From contig JAAZVP010000022.1 of the NCBI GenBank assembly GCA_018623495.1, positions 1 through 40,520 of the forward strand: a DNA stretch of 40,520 nt, written 5' to 3'. The notes beneath the pieces were generated by a model. It was given only the letters and a program-made list of their open reading frames with translations. It was not told the DNA's origin and made no database searches. This stretch comes from Halothiobacillus sp. Lineage in GTDB: Bacteria; Pseudomonadota; Gammaproteobacteria; JAAZVP01. Below, in pieces: positions 7,794 through 15,819 of this stretch (position 1 is the stretch's first letter; each line of letters opens with the position of its first letter). Made by a program: the position numbers and the translations under genes.

Positions 7794-8093
7794 TCACGCG
7801 CCGGCCGCTTGGTTCTTGAGCACCGGCTCCACCTCCTTGTGGGGGCGGGCGATGATGTGGGCGGCCACCAGGCCGTCACCGACGCGTTCGCAGGCATCCG
7901 CGCCGGCGCGGACCGCCGCGTTCACGGCACCGGTCTCGCCGCGCACCAGCACGGTGACGTAGCCGCCGCCGACGAATTCGCGACCGACGAGGCGCACCTC
8001 GGAGGCCTTGGTCATGGCATCCGCCGCCTCGATGGCGGGAACCAGGCCGCGGGTTTCGATCATTCCCAGTGCAATGCCGTATTCTTCAGCCAT
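7794..8093 (-). CDS. csoS1C: Carboxysome shell hexamer protein CsoS1C-type
   Basis: A 99-residue BMC-domain protein, MAEEYGIALG to KNQAAGA, first of three tandem csoS1 genes immediately after csoS4B (16-nt gap). All BMC core motifs are intact, including EFVGGGYVTVLVRGETGAV. Function as for the adjacent copies: structural hexamers of the polyhedral shell. The number of near-identical copies would support high shell-protein dosage relative to the pentamer genes upstream. Confidence 0.93.
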   Translation of the reverse strand: MAEEYGIALGMIETRGLVPAIEAADAMTKASEVRLVGREFVGGGYVTVLVRGETGAVNAAVRAGADACERVGDGLVAAHIIARPHKEVEPVLKNQAAGA

Positions 8094-8109
8094 TTCTCTC
8101 TCTCCACGG

Positions 8110-8385
8110 TCAGGTGTTTGGGTTTGCGGTTTCGGTGTTGTCGGGGCGCCAGTCGTCGATGACGCCGGCCACCGTCAGATCGGTCAGCAGCTTGGCGTCG
8201 CCCGCCGCCGTGCGGGCCGCCGAGTTGGCGATGGTGAACACCCAGTCGCCCAGGCGGGCGTTGACCGGATCCATCGCCACGGTCACCTCGCCCTTGATGC
8301 CGACCAGGACCTTGAGCGGCATGCTTCCCATGCCCTCCAGGCGTCGGGTCATCACCAGCGGCTGCTTGACCTGGTGGATGTTCAT
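8110..8385 (-). CDS. csoS4B: Carboxysome vertex pentamer protein CsoS4B
   Basis: A 91-residue CcmL/EutN-family (BMC-P) protein. Family features: LKVLVGIKGEVTVAMDPVNA, GDWVFTIANSAARTAA and the C-terminal strand LTVAGVIDDW. Pentamers of this family cap the twelve vertices of the icosahedral shell. Its start lies five bases after the csoS4A stop, with GGGAGGG overlapping the end of csoS4A, so the two pentamer genes are probably translated together. The C-terminal tail RPDNTETANPNT is longer than in CsoS4A. Confidence 0.92.
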   Translation of the reverse strand: MNIHQVKQPLVMTRRLEGMGSMPLKVLVGIKGEVTVAMDPVNARLGDWVFTIANSAARTAAGDAKLLTDLTVAGVIDDWRPDNTETANPNT

Positions 8386-8389
8386 GGAC

Positions 8390-8638
8390 TCAGCCCTCCC
8401 AGTGGTCGATGATCCCGACGATCGTCAGATCGCTGGGAAAACCCTTGACGCCGGTGGCGTCGCGCGCCGCCGAGCTGCCCACGCAGACCACCCAGTCGCC
8501 CGGCTTGCAGCCCACCGGGTCGATGGCGACCATCGGTGTTCCGCCTTCCCGCTCCCGCACGACCAGCAGCGGCTTGTGCTCCATCTCGGCGATGCGGTTG
8601 GTGGACACCAGGGTCCGCTCCACTTGAAAGATCTTCAT
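8390..8638 (-). CDS. csoS4A: Carboxysome vertex pentamer protein CsoS4A
   Basis: An 82-residue CcmL/EutN-family protein beginning MKIFQVERTLVSTNRI, the typical CsoS4A start; eight upstream in-frame codons are not conserved and would overlap csoS3. The core PMVAIDPVGCKPGDWVVCVG, then SSAARDATG and LTIVGIIDHW, match the BMC-P pentamer family. The start codon comes one base after the csoS3 stop, indicating translational coupling. It acts structurally at the shell vertices together with CsoS4B. Confidence 0.93.
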   Translation of the reverse strand: MKIFQVERTLVSTNRIAEMEHKPLLVVREREGGTPMVAIDPVGCKPGDWVVCVGSSAARDATGVKGFPSDLTIVGIIDHWEG

Positions 8639-8639
8639 C

Positions 8640-10199
8640 TCAGTGTCCCTCCGCCGGATCATCCAGCTCGAGTGACGAGCCCACCTGCTCGGACGGTGCC
8701 AGCCCGGAGGCGTCGCGCAGCGTCCGCAGCGTCGCCAGCAGCCCCTTGCGCGAGGGCTCGGGGTAGCGGGCGTGCAGGGCGTCCTCGATCCGCTTCGAGC
8801 GGGCCTCGGCGCGGTCGCGCGAGCCGGGTACCCGGCCGTCGTAGTCGCAGCGGATCACGATGGGCACGGGCAGCCCGCGGGCCACGTTGAGCTTGCCGAA
8901 GATCTTGTTGCCCACGTCGACGTCCGCGGCCCCTTCCTCGAGCGTCTCGAGAAAGGCGTAGTAGGTGAGGTTGCGCAGCTGCACCTCCTCGAAGCCGTTG
9001 CCCACGCCGATGAAGCGCTCCGCGTGCCCGATGTCGTCGTAGCGGCCGCCGTGGCAGTCGCGCACGTACTCGAGCTGGGCGAAGTTGTTCTCCACCAGCC
9101 AGGCCACCAGCTCGCCCATGCCCTCGACCGGCGGCGTCGCGTGGCGCTTCTCCGCGCCCTCGAACACCTCCAGCCGGAGGGTTTCGCGGGCCGCGGCGGC
9201 CTCCATGCCCAGCGTCCGCTCGTAGAGCGCACGGCTGTCGACGTAGCGGTCGAGGCCGATCTCGCCGTCGGCATCCGGCACGTGCACCCGGATGCTGTCG
9301 TCGTCGGTATCCACCCCGATCAAGAGGGTGTCGACCATCGCGCCGCAGCAGAAGCGGTTCTCGATCGCCTCGCGCATGCTCCGGAGCCGCTCCAGCGCCG
9401 CACTCGCGGCGGCGTGATCGTCCGAGCCGTGGGCCGCGCAGCCCTGGTGCGCCGGGTCGCTGGAGGAGTAGTGGTACACCGCCAGCTTGAGATAGCGCGT
9501 GGGCGCGTCGGCCGTGTTGGGCTCGCCGCTGCGAAAGCGCAGGTGCTCCACGGCCACCCAGTTGCGCACGCTCTCGCTGATGTCGAACAGCGCCCCGGCA
9601 TGGGCCTTGCGGCGCACCGCCCGGTAGGGCAGCCGGAGCACGTAGCTGACCACGTGGGCCAGCCGGCCGTCGGAGCAGGGGGCGATGCCCACGGCGTGGA
9701 AACCCAGTTCCAGCAGCCGCCGGCGCACCGCCTGGTCCTGCTGCCCGCCCAGGGGGTCTTCCTCGAAGAACTCCCGGGAGAGGCGCTTGAAGCGCTCGAA
9801 CACGCAGAAGGCGTAGAGCGAGCGGACATCCAGGCCGCCGGTCCAGGCGGGCTCGAGCAGCCGCCGGGGCAGCTCGTGGCCGAGCTCACGCCGGGCCAGG
9901 TCCTGGGCGAGATCGACGAAGTCCTCCCGGAACTGGTGGCTGGCGATCCGGCGCAGCACGGTCTCGATGTCGTCGAAACCGGCCTTGGTGCGCCGCTCGT
10001 AGTCCCACAACCGGCGGTTGTGCTCGGTGTCGACCAGGGCGTGGCGCCGGGTCGGCCGACCGGCCTCCGGGCGCCGGACCAGCGGGCCGCTCCCCGCACG
10101 AGCCCCCTGATGGCCGGCCGGGCCACGGGAAGCGCCGCGTTGGCGGGGCGGCGCACCGGGTCGCCAGAACAGCGACCTTTCTCGTGGTTGACGTCTCAT
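8640..10199 (-). CDS. csoS3: Carboxysomal carbonic anhydrase CsoSCA (CsoS3)
   Basis: A 519-residue epsilon/beta-type carbonic anhydrase of the carboxysome interior, which dehydrates bicarbonate to CO2 next to Rubisco. Active-site residues are present at positions close to the Halothiobacillus enzyme: C175, D177 and R179 in APCSDGR, H243 in AVYHYSSS and C254 in HQGCAAHG. The first 50 or so residues are a basic, Gly/Arg/Pro-rich disordered tail, which in the family tethers the enzyme to Rubisco. The remainder contains the defunct second beta-CA-like domain typical of CsoSCA. ATG at 10197-10199 has AGGAG about 10 nt upstream, 25 nt after the csoS2 stop. Confidence 0.94.
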   Translation of the reverse strand: MRRQPRERSLFWRPGAPPRQRGASRGPAGHQGARAGSGPLVRRPEAGRPTRRHALVDTEHNRRLWDYERRTKAGFDDIETVLRRIASHQFREDFVDLAQDLARRELGHELPRRLLEPAWTGGLDVRSLYAFCVFERFKRLSREFFEEDPLGGQQDQAVRRRLLELGFHAVGIAPCSDGRLAHVVSYVLRLPYRAVRRKAHAGALFDISESVRNWVAVEHLRFRSGEPNTADAPTRYLKLAVYHYSSSDPAHQGCAAHGSDDHAAASAALERLRSMREAIENRFCCGAMVDTLLIGVDTDDDSIRVHVPDADGEIGLDRYVDSRALYERTLGMEAAAARETLRLEVFEGAEKRHATPPVEGMGELVAWLVENNFAQLEYVRDCHGGRYDDIGHAERFIGVGNGFEEVQLRNLTYYAFLETLEEGAADVDVGNKIFGKLNVARGLPVPIVIRCDYDGRVPGSRDRAEARSKRIEDALHARYPEPSRKGLLATLRTLRDASGLAPSEQVGSSLELDDPAEGH

Positions 10200-10224
10200 C
10201 AGAGCAGGCTCCTCTCGTCAGGGA

Positions 10225-12372
10225 TCAGCCGCGGGCGCCGCCGGATACCGTCACCATCGCGCCGGCATCGGTGTTGCCCGAGGATCCGCTGATCCGCGTC
10301 TCGGGGGTCTCGTGACCCTCGACCGGGCGGTAGTGCGCGGCACCCGCGAAGGCGGCTCCCGGCGTACCCCGGTGCGACGGGTTGCGCCGCTGGGCCCAGG
10401 GGCCCTCGGTGCCGGTCACGCGGTCCCCGCGGTCCCAGGCATCGCCGGTGATGCTGGCGCCGGTGTCGGAGCCCTCGCCGGTGACCCGTCCCGTGGGGGA
10501 ACCGGCAGGCGCCGCCGGGCGCTGACCACCGAGACCCCCCTCGTCGCCGGTCACCTTGCCGGTGCCGTTGGCGAAGGCGCCGGTGAAGCTGGCGCGCGGT
10601 GCGCTTGCCGCCGCCGGCGGGACCGCCTGGGCGCCGCCATCGAGCGCGATGGGGAAGTCCGGTTCGCCGGGTTCCGCGGCACCGCTGGCGCCGCACACCG
10701 CGGCGGTCTCCGCCTGGGCGTGGTAGGGCGTGCCGGTGACCGGCTCGCAGGCGCCCCGGTGGGCCCCCGTCAGGCCGGCCGGGCCGGCCTGGGTGCCGGA
10801 GATCGCGTGCCCCGGCGCGGAGTAGCGCGGTGCCGCGTCCTGCATGGACTCCACCTGGGTGGCGTCGCAGGCCTGGCGGGCCTGTTCCATGCCCATGTAG
10901 GGGGTCCCGGTGACCCGCTGGCAACGCCCCGGCTCGGCGCCGGTCATGCCTTCGCCCTCGCCGGTCCGTGAACCGGTCAGGCGCTGGCCGCCCTGGGTGA
11001 AGGAACCCGTCACCTTGTTGGCGGTAGGTGCCGGCTCGGTCTGGCACTTGGCGCGCACTTCCTCGGCGCCCTGGTAGGGGGTGCCGCTGACGGTGGCGCA
11101 GTAACCGGGCTCGTCACCGGTCACGGGACGGTCCAGGCCGGCCTGCGTGCCGGTGACCCGGGCACCGCTGGCGGTCTCGGACTCCGCGACCTTGGTCGGG
11201 GCCTTCGAGGCCACCGGCATGACCGCCGGACGCGCCTCGCCGCTGGGTCCGCGGGAGTAGCCACCGCCGCCGCCCACGTGCTGGCTGCCGGTGACGCTGG
11301 CACCCCCCGCCTTCTCGCCGCCGGTGACCCGGTTGCCGGACTCGGCCGGGCGGGCCGCCGGGGCGGTCGCGGGCTTGCGCTGGCGCGGCTCACCGCCACC
11401 CTGCGTGCCGCAGAATAGCTCGCTCTGGTCGGCCGGCAGGTACTCGGTGCCGGTGACCGCGGCGCACTGGCCGGACAGATCACCGGTGGTCCGCGCGCTG
11501 CGGCCCACCTCGGTGCCGCTCACCTGCCGTCCCCCGCGGGTGTGGGTCACGCCCACCTTGCTCGGGCCGGCCTCGAGCTCGGTACCGCAGGCGGCGCGGA
11601 AGTCGTCGGCGCCGAGATACTCGGTGCCGGTGACCGACCGGCATTCGCCGGCCTCCCCGCCGGTGACGGTCTCGCGGCGGCCGACCATGGTCCCGGAGAC
11701 GGTCTGGCCGTGGCCGGTTTCGCCTTCGCCGACCTTGGCGGGCGCACTCTCCGGCTGGCTGGCCTTGCGACGGCGCCGCAGGGGGCGGCTGCCACTGTTG
11801 TTGCAGTTGGTCTTGCCGTGGGCGCAGCGCTCGGCGCGCACCTGCTTGGCCACCTCGCGACCGGAGGCCTCGGGGTTGGCCATGCGGGTGAGGGTGCCGG
11901 CGGTGCCGGCCTGCCCCTGCTGGGCCTCGACGGCGCTCTTGCCCAGGGCCTGGGCCTTGCGCCGGGCCTTGGAACGCAGGCGCGCGGGCGAGTCGACCGC
12001 GGCCAGGGTCCCCGGCGCCGGGCGCCGGTTTCCGCGCCGCTCGCGGCGGGCATTCAAGGCCGGCTGCTCGACCGGGCGCTGGCGCGCCCGACGCGGCCGA
12101 CGTGCCGGCCGCTCCTCCCGCGGCGCCTCGTCGGTCGCTTCCTCGCGGGTCTCGGCTGGCGGATCAGCGGGCCGGGCCGGCTGCGCCTCGGCACCGAAGA
12201 CCTGCCGCCGGCGATGGGCCCGAGCGGCTTCCCGGCCGCCGGCGACACCCGCCTGGGGGCCGCCGGAAGGCTGGGCGTTGCCGCCGGTCAGGGCCTGCTT
12301 GCCCTTGACCTGGGCCCGCCGGCGCGCGATGGCCGCGGCACGGGCGGACCGGGTTCGGGTGTTGTCGCTCAT
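10225..12372 (-). CDS. csoS2: Carboxysome scaffold protein CsoS2
   Basis: A 715-residue intrinsically disordered scaffold linking Rubisco to the shell. The basic N-terminal region (about 1-205) has Rubisco-binding repeats of the type ARRRAQVKGKQAL (15-28) and SKARRKAQALGKSA (134-147), with degenerate copies between and after. The middle holds five full M-type repeats, each ending VTGTEY or V(T/S)GTPY flanked by a Cys pair: C244/C262, C303/C321, C425/C443, C484/C502, C542/C560, always 18 apart. A partial repeat lies at about 347-366. The C-terminal region (about 590-715) has VTGD/ITGD units and ends VTVSGGARG, the shell-binding peptide type. It is shorter than the roughly 870-residue Halothiobacillus protein. 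Start ATG at 12370-12372 follows GGGGAGG. Confidence 0.93.
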   Translation of the reverse strand: MSDNTRTRSARAAAIARRRAQVKGKQALTGGNAQPSGGPQAGVAGGREAARAHRRRQVFGAEAQPARPADPPAETREEATDEAPREERPARRPRRARQRPVEQPALNARRERRGNRRPAPGTLAAVDSPARLRSKARRKAQALGKSAVEAQQGQAGTAGTLTRMANPEASGREVAKQVRAERCAHGKTNCNNSGSRPLRRRRKASQPESAPAKVGEGETGHGQTVSGTMVGRRETVTGGEAGECRSVTGTEYLGADDFRAACGTELEAGPSKVGVTHTRGGRQVSGTEVGRSARTTGDLSGQCAAVTGTEYLPADQSELFCGTQGGGEPRQRKPATAPAARPAESGNRVTGGEKAGGASVTGSQHVGGGGGYSRGPSGEARPAVMPVASKAPTKVAESETASGARVTGTQAGLDRPVTGDEPGYCATVSGTPYQGAEEVRAKCQTEPAPTANKVTGSFTQGGQRLTGSRTGEGEGMTGAEPGRCQRVTGTPYMGMEQARQACDATQVESMQDAAPRYSAPGHAISGTQAGPAGLTGAHRGACEPVTGTPYHAQAETAAVCGASGAAEPGEPDFPIALDGGAQAVPPAAASAPRASFTGAFANGTGKVTGDEGGLGGQRPAAPAGSPTGRVTGEGSDTGASITGDAWDRGDRVTGTEGPWAQRRNPSHRGTPGAAFAGAAHYRPVEGHETPETRISGSSGNTDAGAMVTVSGGARG

Positions 12373-12415
12373 GCGAAACGCCTCCCCTTGGTTGGCTCTG
12401 AAAGGCCCGGGGCCC

Positions 12416-12766
12416 TCACATGCCGCGCGGGCGGTAGACGACGAAGTTGTGACCCTGCGACTGGGTGAAGTCGTCGTAGCCGATCACGCGGATCAGGTGG
12501 TCGGGGTAGGCCTGGCGACAGGCCTCGATCTCGTCGAGCAGGTCGTTGGGGTCCTTCATGCCGAAGAACGGCAGCTTCCACATGCCCCAGAAATGGCTGG
12601 CCGCCTTCTCCGGTGCCTCGTGCTCGATGGCCGGGGTCCAGCCCTGGTCGAGGATGTAACAGATCTGGTCGTAGACCTCGTCCGCCGACATCTGCGGCAG
12701 GAAGGAGAAGGTCTCGAGCGTGTACTGGGTGCGGTAGTCACCCATGTCTCGGGGGTTCATTGCCAT
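12416..12766 (-). CDS. cbbS: Rubisco small subunit, form IA
   Basis: A 116-residue RbcS/CbbS protein. Typical segments are [37 protein letters not shown] and [10 protein letters not shown] followed by [12 protein letters not shown]. The carboxysomal type lacks the long beta-A/B insertion of plant proteins. Four small subunits cap each end of the L8S8 enzyme. ATG at 12764-12766 is preceded by AGGAG at 7 nt; a second Met two codons on is possible. It lies between cbbL and csoS2 with short gaps, as in other cso operons. Confidence 0.95.
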   Translation of the reverse strand: MAMNPRDMGDYRTQYTLETFSFLPQMSADEVYDQICYILDQGWTPAIEHEAPEKAASHFWGMWKLPFFGMKDPNDLLDEIEACRQAYPDHLIRVIGYDDFTQSQGHNFVVYRPRGM

Positions 12767-12797
12767 GTCGATTCTCCTCTAGCTTCAGGCGACCGCT

Positions 12798-14216
12798 TCA
12801 GCCCGCGGTGTCGAGCTTGTCGACGGTGTCGAATTCGAACTTGATCTCTTTCCAGGTCTCCAGGGCGATGGCCAGCTCGGGGCTGTGCTGCGCCGCTTCG
12901 CGCAGGATGTCGCCAGCCTCGCGCTCCAGGTCGCGACCCTCGTTGCGGGCCTTGACGCAGGCCTCGAGCGCGACCCGGTTGGCCGCCGCACCGGCCGCGT
13001 TGCCCCAGGGGTGACCCTGCGTACCGCCGCCGAACTGCAGGACGGAGTCGTCGCCGAAGATGGAGACCAGTGCCGGCATGTGCCAGACGTGGATACCGCC
13101 GGAAGCGACCGCGAAGACGCCGGGCAACGAGCCCCAGTCCTGGTCGAAGAACACGCCGCGGGAGCGGTCCTCGGGAACGAAGGCCTCGCGCAGCTGGTCG
13201 ACGAAGCCCAGGGTGGACTGGCGGTCGCCCTCGAGCTTGCCCACCACGGTGCCGGTGTGCAGGTGGTCACCCCCGGAGAGGCGCAGGCACTTGGCGAGCA
13301 CCCGGAAATGGATGCCGTGGCGCGGGTGGCGGTCGATGACCGCGTGCATGGCCCGGTGGATGTGGAGCAGCACGCCGTTCTTGCGGCACCACTTGGCCAG
13401 CGCGGTGTTGGCCGAGAAGCCCGCGGTGAGGAAGTCGTGCATGATGATGGGCATGCCCAGTTCCTTGGCGAACTCGGCGCGCTCGATCATCTGCTCGGAG
13501 TCCGGCGCGGTGACGTTGAGGTAGTGCCCCTTGGTCTCGCCGGTCTCCTCGGTGGCCTTGTGCACGGCCTCGGCGACGAACTCGAACCGGTTCTGCCAGC
13601 GCATGAAGGGCTGGGAGTTGACGTTCTCGTCGTCCTTGGTGAAGTCCAGGCCACCGCGCAGGCACTCGTAGACCGCCCGGCCGTAGTTCTTGGCGGACAG
13701 GCCCAGCTTGGGCTTGATGGTGCAGCCCAGCAGGGGACGGCCGTACTTGTTGATCTTGTCCCGCTCGACCTGGATGCCGCTGGGCGGCCCGATGCAGGTC
13801 TTGATGTAGGCGAGGGGGAAGCGGATGTCCTCCAGGCGCAGGGAACGAATGGCCTTGAAGCCGAAGACGTTGCCCACCAGGGAGGTGAGGACGTTGACCA
13901 CCGAGCCTTCCTCGAAGAGATCGAGAGGATAGGCGATGAAGGCGTAGAAGGCCTCCTTGTCGCCGGGCACGTCCTCGATCCGGTAGGCGCGACCCTTGTA
14001 GAACTCGATGTCGGTCAGCAGGTCGGTCCAGACGGTGGTCCAGGTGCCGGTGGAGCTTTCGGCAGCCACGGCCGCGGCCGCCTCATCACGCGGAACACCT
14101 TCCTGCGGCACGATCTTGAAGCAGGCCAGGAGGTCTGAGTCCAGGGGTACGTAGTCCGGGGTCCAGTAGGACAGCTTGTAGTCCTGTACCCCCGCATCAA
14201 AGGTCTGGTTTGCCAT
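12798..14216 (-). CDS. cbbL: Rubisco large subunit, form IA
   Basis: A 472-residue form I large subunit, catalysing RuBP carboxylation. Active-site motifs are complete: the lysines of [11 protein letters not shown] (K168, K170), the carbamylated lysine K194 with D196 and E197 in [17 protein letters not shown] around 285-291, loop-6 K327 in TVVGKLEGD, and the glycine-rich phosphate site [12 protein letters not shown]. The start is ATG at 14214-14216 ([18 protein letters not shown]) behind GAGGGGAGAG; in-frame codons upstream are promoter DNA. It is first in the carboxysome operon, so the whole set to about 5957 is probably one transcript. Confidence 0.97.
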   Translation of the reverse strand: MANQTFDAGVQDYKLSYWTPDYVPLDSDLLACFKIVPQEGVPRDEAAAAVAAESSTGTWTTVWTDLLTDIEFYKGRAYRIEDVPGDKEAFYAFIAYPLDLFEEGSVVNVLTSLVGNVFGFKAIRSLRLEDIRFPLAYIKTCIGPPSGIQVERDKINKYGRPLLGCTIKPKLGLSAKNYGRAVYECLRGGLDFTKDDENVNSQPFMRWQNRFEFVAEAVHKATEETGETKGHYLNVTAPDSEQMIERAEFAKELGMPIIMHDFLTAGFSANTALAKWCRKNGVLLHIHRAMHAVIDRHPRHGIHFRVLAKCLRLSGGDHLHTGTVVGKLEGDRQSTLGFVDQLREAFVPEDRSRGVFFDQDWGSLPGVFAVASGGIHVWHMPALVSIFGDDSVLQFGGGTQGHPWGNAAGAAANRVALEACVKARNEGRDLEREAGDILREAAQHSPELAIALETWKEIKFEFDTVDKLDTAG

Positions 14217-14282
14217 GTTGCTCTCCCCTCGTTGCAAGGTGGTTGCGAGTTCGAGGCAAGCATGGTCCAAAGCAACCCCATT

Positions 14283-14296
14283 GACTAATTGGGATG
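14283..14296 (-). promoter_or_regulatory. Candidate CbbR operator in the cbbL promoter region
   Basis: Plus strand GACTAATTGGGATG, matching the dabB upstream element at 13 of 14 positions, 67 nt upstream of the cbbL start. TGACT occurs twice here with a 13-nt step (14282-14286 and 14295-14299), a direct-repeat layout compatible with a LysR-type multimer. AT-rich DNA (about 14305-14332, AATATCAATATATATTGG) follows upstream, consistent with a regulated promoter. The remaining 14217-14534 interval between the divergent cbbL and pdxH genes shows no gene. Confidence 0.55.
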
Positions 14297-14534
14297 ACTG
14301 ATGCGCTACATTGAGCAATATCAATATATATTGGCCGTGCCCATTCAAATCCCCGGAAACCGCCGCGGCGGCCTATGAAACCCCCATAGACGGCAATCGA
14401 TCGAAGGGATCGACGGGATTCCCGGTTTCCCCCGGAAACCCGCGGGCAATACCGGGCCCCGGGATTGCGCGGATACCGGCGGGCCCGCCCCGGACCGTGG
14501 CCCCGGACGGGGCAACGCGGTTAGACTTGCGGAC

Positions 14535-15182
14535 ATGAAAGACGTCATCGACCACCGCGACACCCGCCGCGAATACATTGCCGGCGAGCTCCGCCGCCGA
14601 GACCTGGACGCCGACCCCGTCCGCCAGTTCTCCCGCTGGCTGGACGAGGCCCATGCCAACGACGCCGTGGATGCCACGGCCCTGTCCCTGGCCACGGCCA
14701 CGAAGGACGGCCGGCCCAGCGTGCGGATCGTGCTCCTGAAACACTTCGACCGCGAAGGCTTCTGCTGGTACACCGACAAGCGCAGCCCGGCCGGCCAGCA
14801 GATCACGGAGAACCCCTGGGCGGAGATGATGTTCTTCTGGTCCGGGCTGGACCGGCAGGTACGCATCCATGGCCGGGTGAAGGACCTGCCCGACGAGGAC
14901 GCCGAGGCCTACTACCGCAAGCGGCCCTTCGGCAGCCGGATCAGCGCCCTGGCCTCCCAGCAGAGCGCGGTGATCCCCGACCGGGACTACCTGGAGAAGA
15001 CTGCCCGGGACCTGGAGACGCGCTACGCCGACGGCGAGGTCCCCCGCAACACCGCCTGGGGCGGCTACCGGCTGATCCCGGAAGTCATCGAGTTCTGGCA
15101 GGGCCGACCCAACCGCCTCCACGACCGCTTCCGCTATCGCCGGGAAGGCGACGAATGGATCATCGAGCGGTTGTCGCCCTAA
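14535..15182 (+). CDS. pdxH: Pyridoxamine/pyridoxine 5'-phosphate oxidase
   Basis: A 215-residue FMN-dependent oxidase of the last step of pyridoxal 5'-phosphate synthesis. Family motifs: DATALSLATATKDGRPSVRI and VLLKHFDREGFCWYT for FMN binding, QVRIHGRVKDLP, YYRKRPFGSRISALASQQS, and the C-terminal signature IEFWQGRPNRLHDRFRY. Length and motif order match E. coli PdxH. The start ATG is 14535-14537; no strong Shine-Dalgarno is visible. It is divergent from cbbL and otherwise stands alone, followed by a repeat-rich region. Housekeeping function, no oddities seen. Confidence 0.95.
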   Translation: MKDVIDHRDTRREYIAGELRRRDLDADPVRQFSRWLDEAHANDAVDATALSLATATKDGRPSVRIVLLKHFDREGFCWYTDKRSPAGQQITENPWAEMMFFWSGLDRQVRIHGRVKDLPDEDAEAYYRKRPFGSRISALASQQSAVIPDRDYLEKTARDLETRYADGEVPRNTAWGGYRLIPEVIEFWQGRPNRLHDRFRYRREGDEWIIERLSP

Positions 15183-15190
15183 AAGTTGGT

Positions 15191-15383
15191 TCTTCGCATT
15201 TTGCCGTGAAGCAGGGGGCCTGTAAGCGACGTGATCGGGATTTCGCGCACCGTTTGGGCCGAGGCTTTTTTCGACACTTGCTGCCAGGTGCGCGAGGCAC
15301 TTTCTATTGCTTGCCCAATAGAAAGTACCCTTCGATCCGGGCACCCCGGCGCCTTGGCCCTTCGGGCGAACCTCGTCGCCGGA
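15191..15383. repeat. Dispersed ~190-bp repeat, copy A
   Basis: This stretch downstream of pdxH is closely repeated at 40327-40520, downstream of glnA. Long exact blocks include the segment from CGACGTGATCGGGATTTCGC through CGTTTGGGCCGA, and CGACACTTGCTGCCAGG. Differences are point changes and short indels near the middle. Inside lies a perfect hairpin, ACTTTCTATTG - CTTGCC - CAATAGAAAGT (about 15299-15326), conserved in both copies. Both copies are in the same orientation, directly downstream of a gene. No protein-coding signature was recognised in either strand, and no transposase is near. Confidence 0.85.
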
Positions 15384-15481
15384 GGCTTGCTGTCGGGCAC
15401 GGCCCGACACGACGTCGTGTCGTGACGGGCCTCGGAGCGACGTCCGTGTCGCTCCGACCCGGCAATCCTCCGGCGACGAGG
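15371..15481. repeat. Long inverted repeat enclosing three nested hairpins
   Basis: CCTCGTCGCCGGAGG (15371-15385) is perfectly complementary to CCTCCGGCGACGAGG (15467-15481). Between the arms lie GTCGGGC-ACG-GCCCGAC (15392-15408), the 18-bp perfect palindrome CGACACGACGTCGTGTCG (15405-15422), and TCGGAGCGAC-GTCCGT-GTCGCTCCGA (15432-15457). The left arm is also the last part of copy B at the right window edge, so the structured section probably belongs to the same repeat unit. It may be a folded RNA or a noncoding mobile repeat; the sequence alone does not say. Confidence 0.7.
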
Positions 15482-15647
15482 CAAGGCGCAGGGGCCCCGA
15501 GGGTGCAACGATCAAGAATCCGAGAAGACCGAACCAACGGTAAATGGCCTGGGGCACCTTGCGCCCTTGGCGCCTTGGCGAGAGACATTACCCTCTGCTG
15601 TGTCCTGGCGAGGGATGTCACGCTAAAGTGCGATGAACCTAAAAGTC

Positions 15648-15815
15648 ACAGTCGACAGTCAAAACCATGAGTTCACAGCTGACCGTTAACAGTGGACAGA
15701 TGGGGGCGTGAAAACCCCAGCTCGACGCCTTGATACCCGGCGGATACCGCTACATCCGTAAACTGTCGACTGTAGACTGTCCACTTCTACCCACTGAGCG
15801 CTGAACCCTGAACGC
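15648..15815. repeat. Degenerate heptamer repeats and inverted copies upstream of ung
   Basis: ACAGTCGACAGT at 15648-15659 recurs inverted as ACTGTCGACTGT at 15762-15773. From about 15760 the DNA steps in sevens: AAACTGT, CGACTGT, AGACTGT, then TGAGCGC, TGAACCC, TGAACGC just before ung. The rest of 15482-15647 has no recognisable gene; short open frames there lack any protein signature. The repeat type resembles the heptamer array at 151-192. Confidence 0.55.
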
Positions 15816-15819
15816 TGCC

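Noticed and set aside
10225-12372. Programmed frameshift in csoS2 giving a short isoform, as described in Halothiobacillus
   Set aside because: Runs such as ACCCCCTAC in the GTPY codons might slip, but I could not identify a convincing slippery site plus pseudoknot by eye.
14373-15557. 394-codon minus-strand frame across pdxH and the repeat
   Set aside because: It is antisense to a complete, motif-perfect pdxH, and its other part reads through the dispersed repeat.
15155-15670. Possible small proteins inside the dispersed repeat, including a minus-strand frame containing GTFYWASNRK in both copies
   Set aside because: The frame is conserved only because the DNA repeat is; flanking parts differ, there is no ribosome binding site, and the region is dominated by palindromes.
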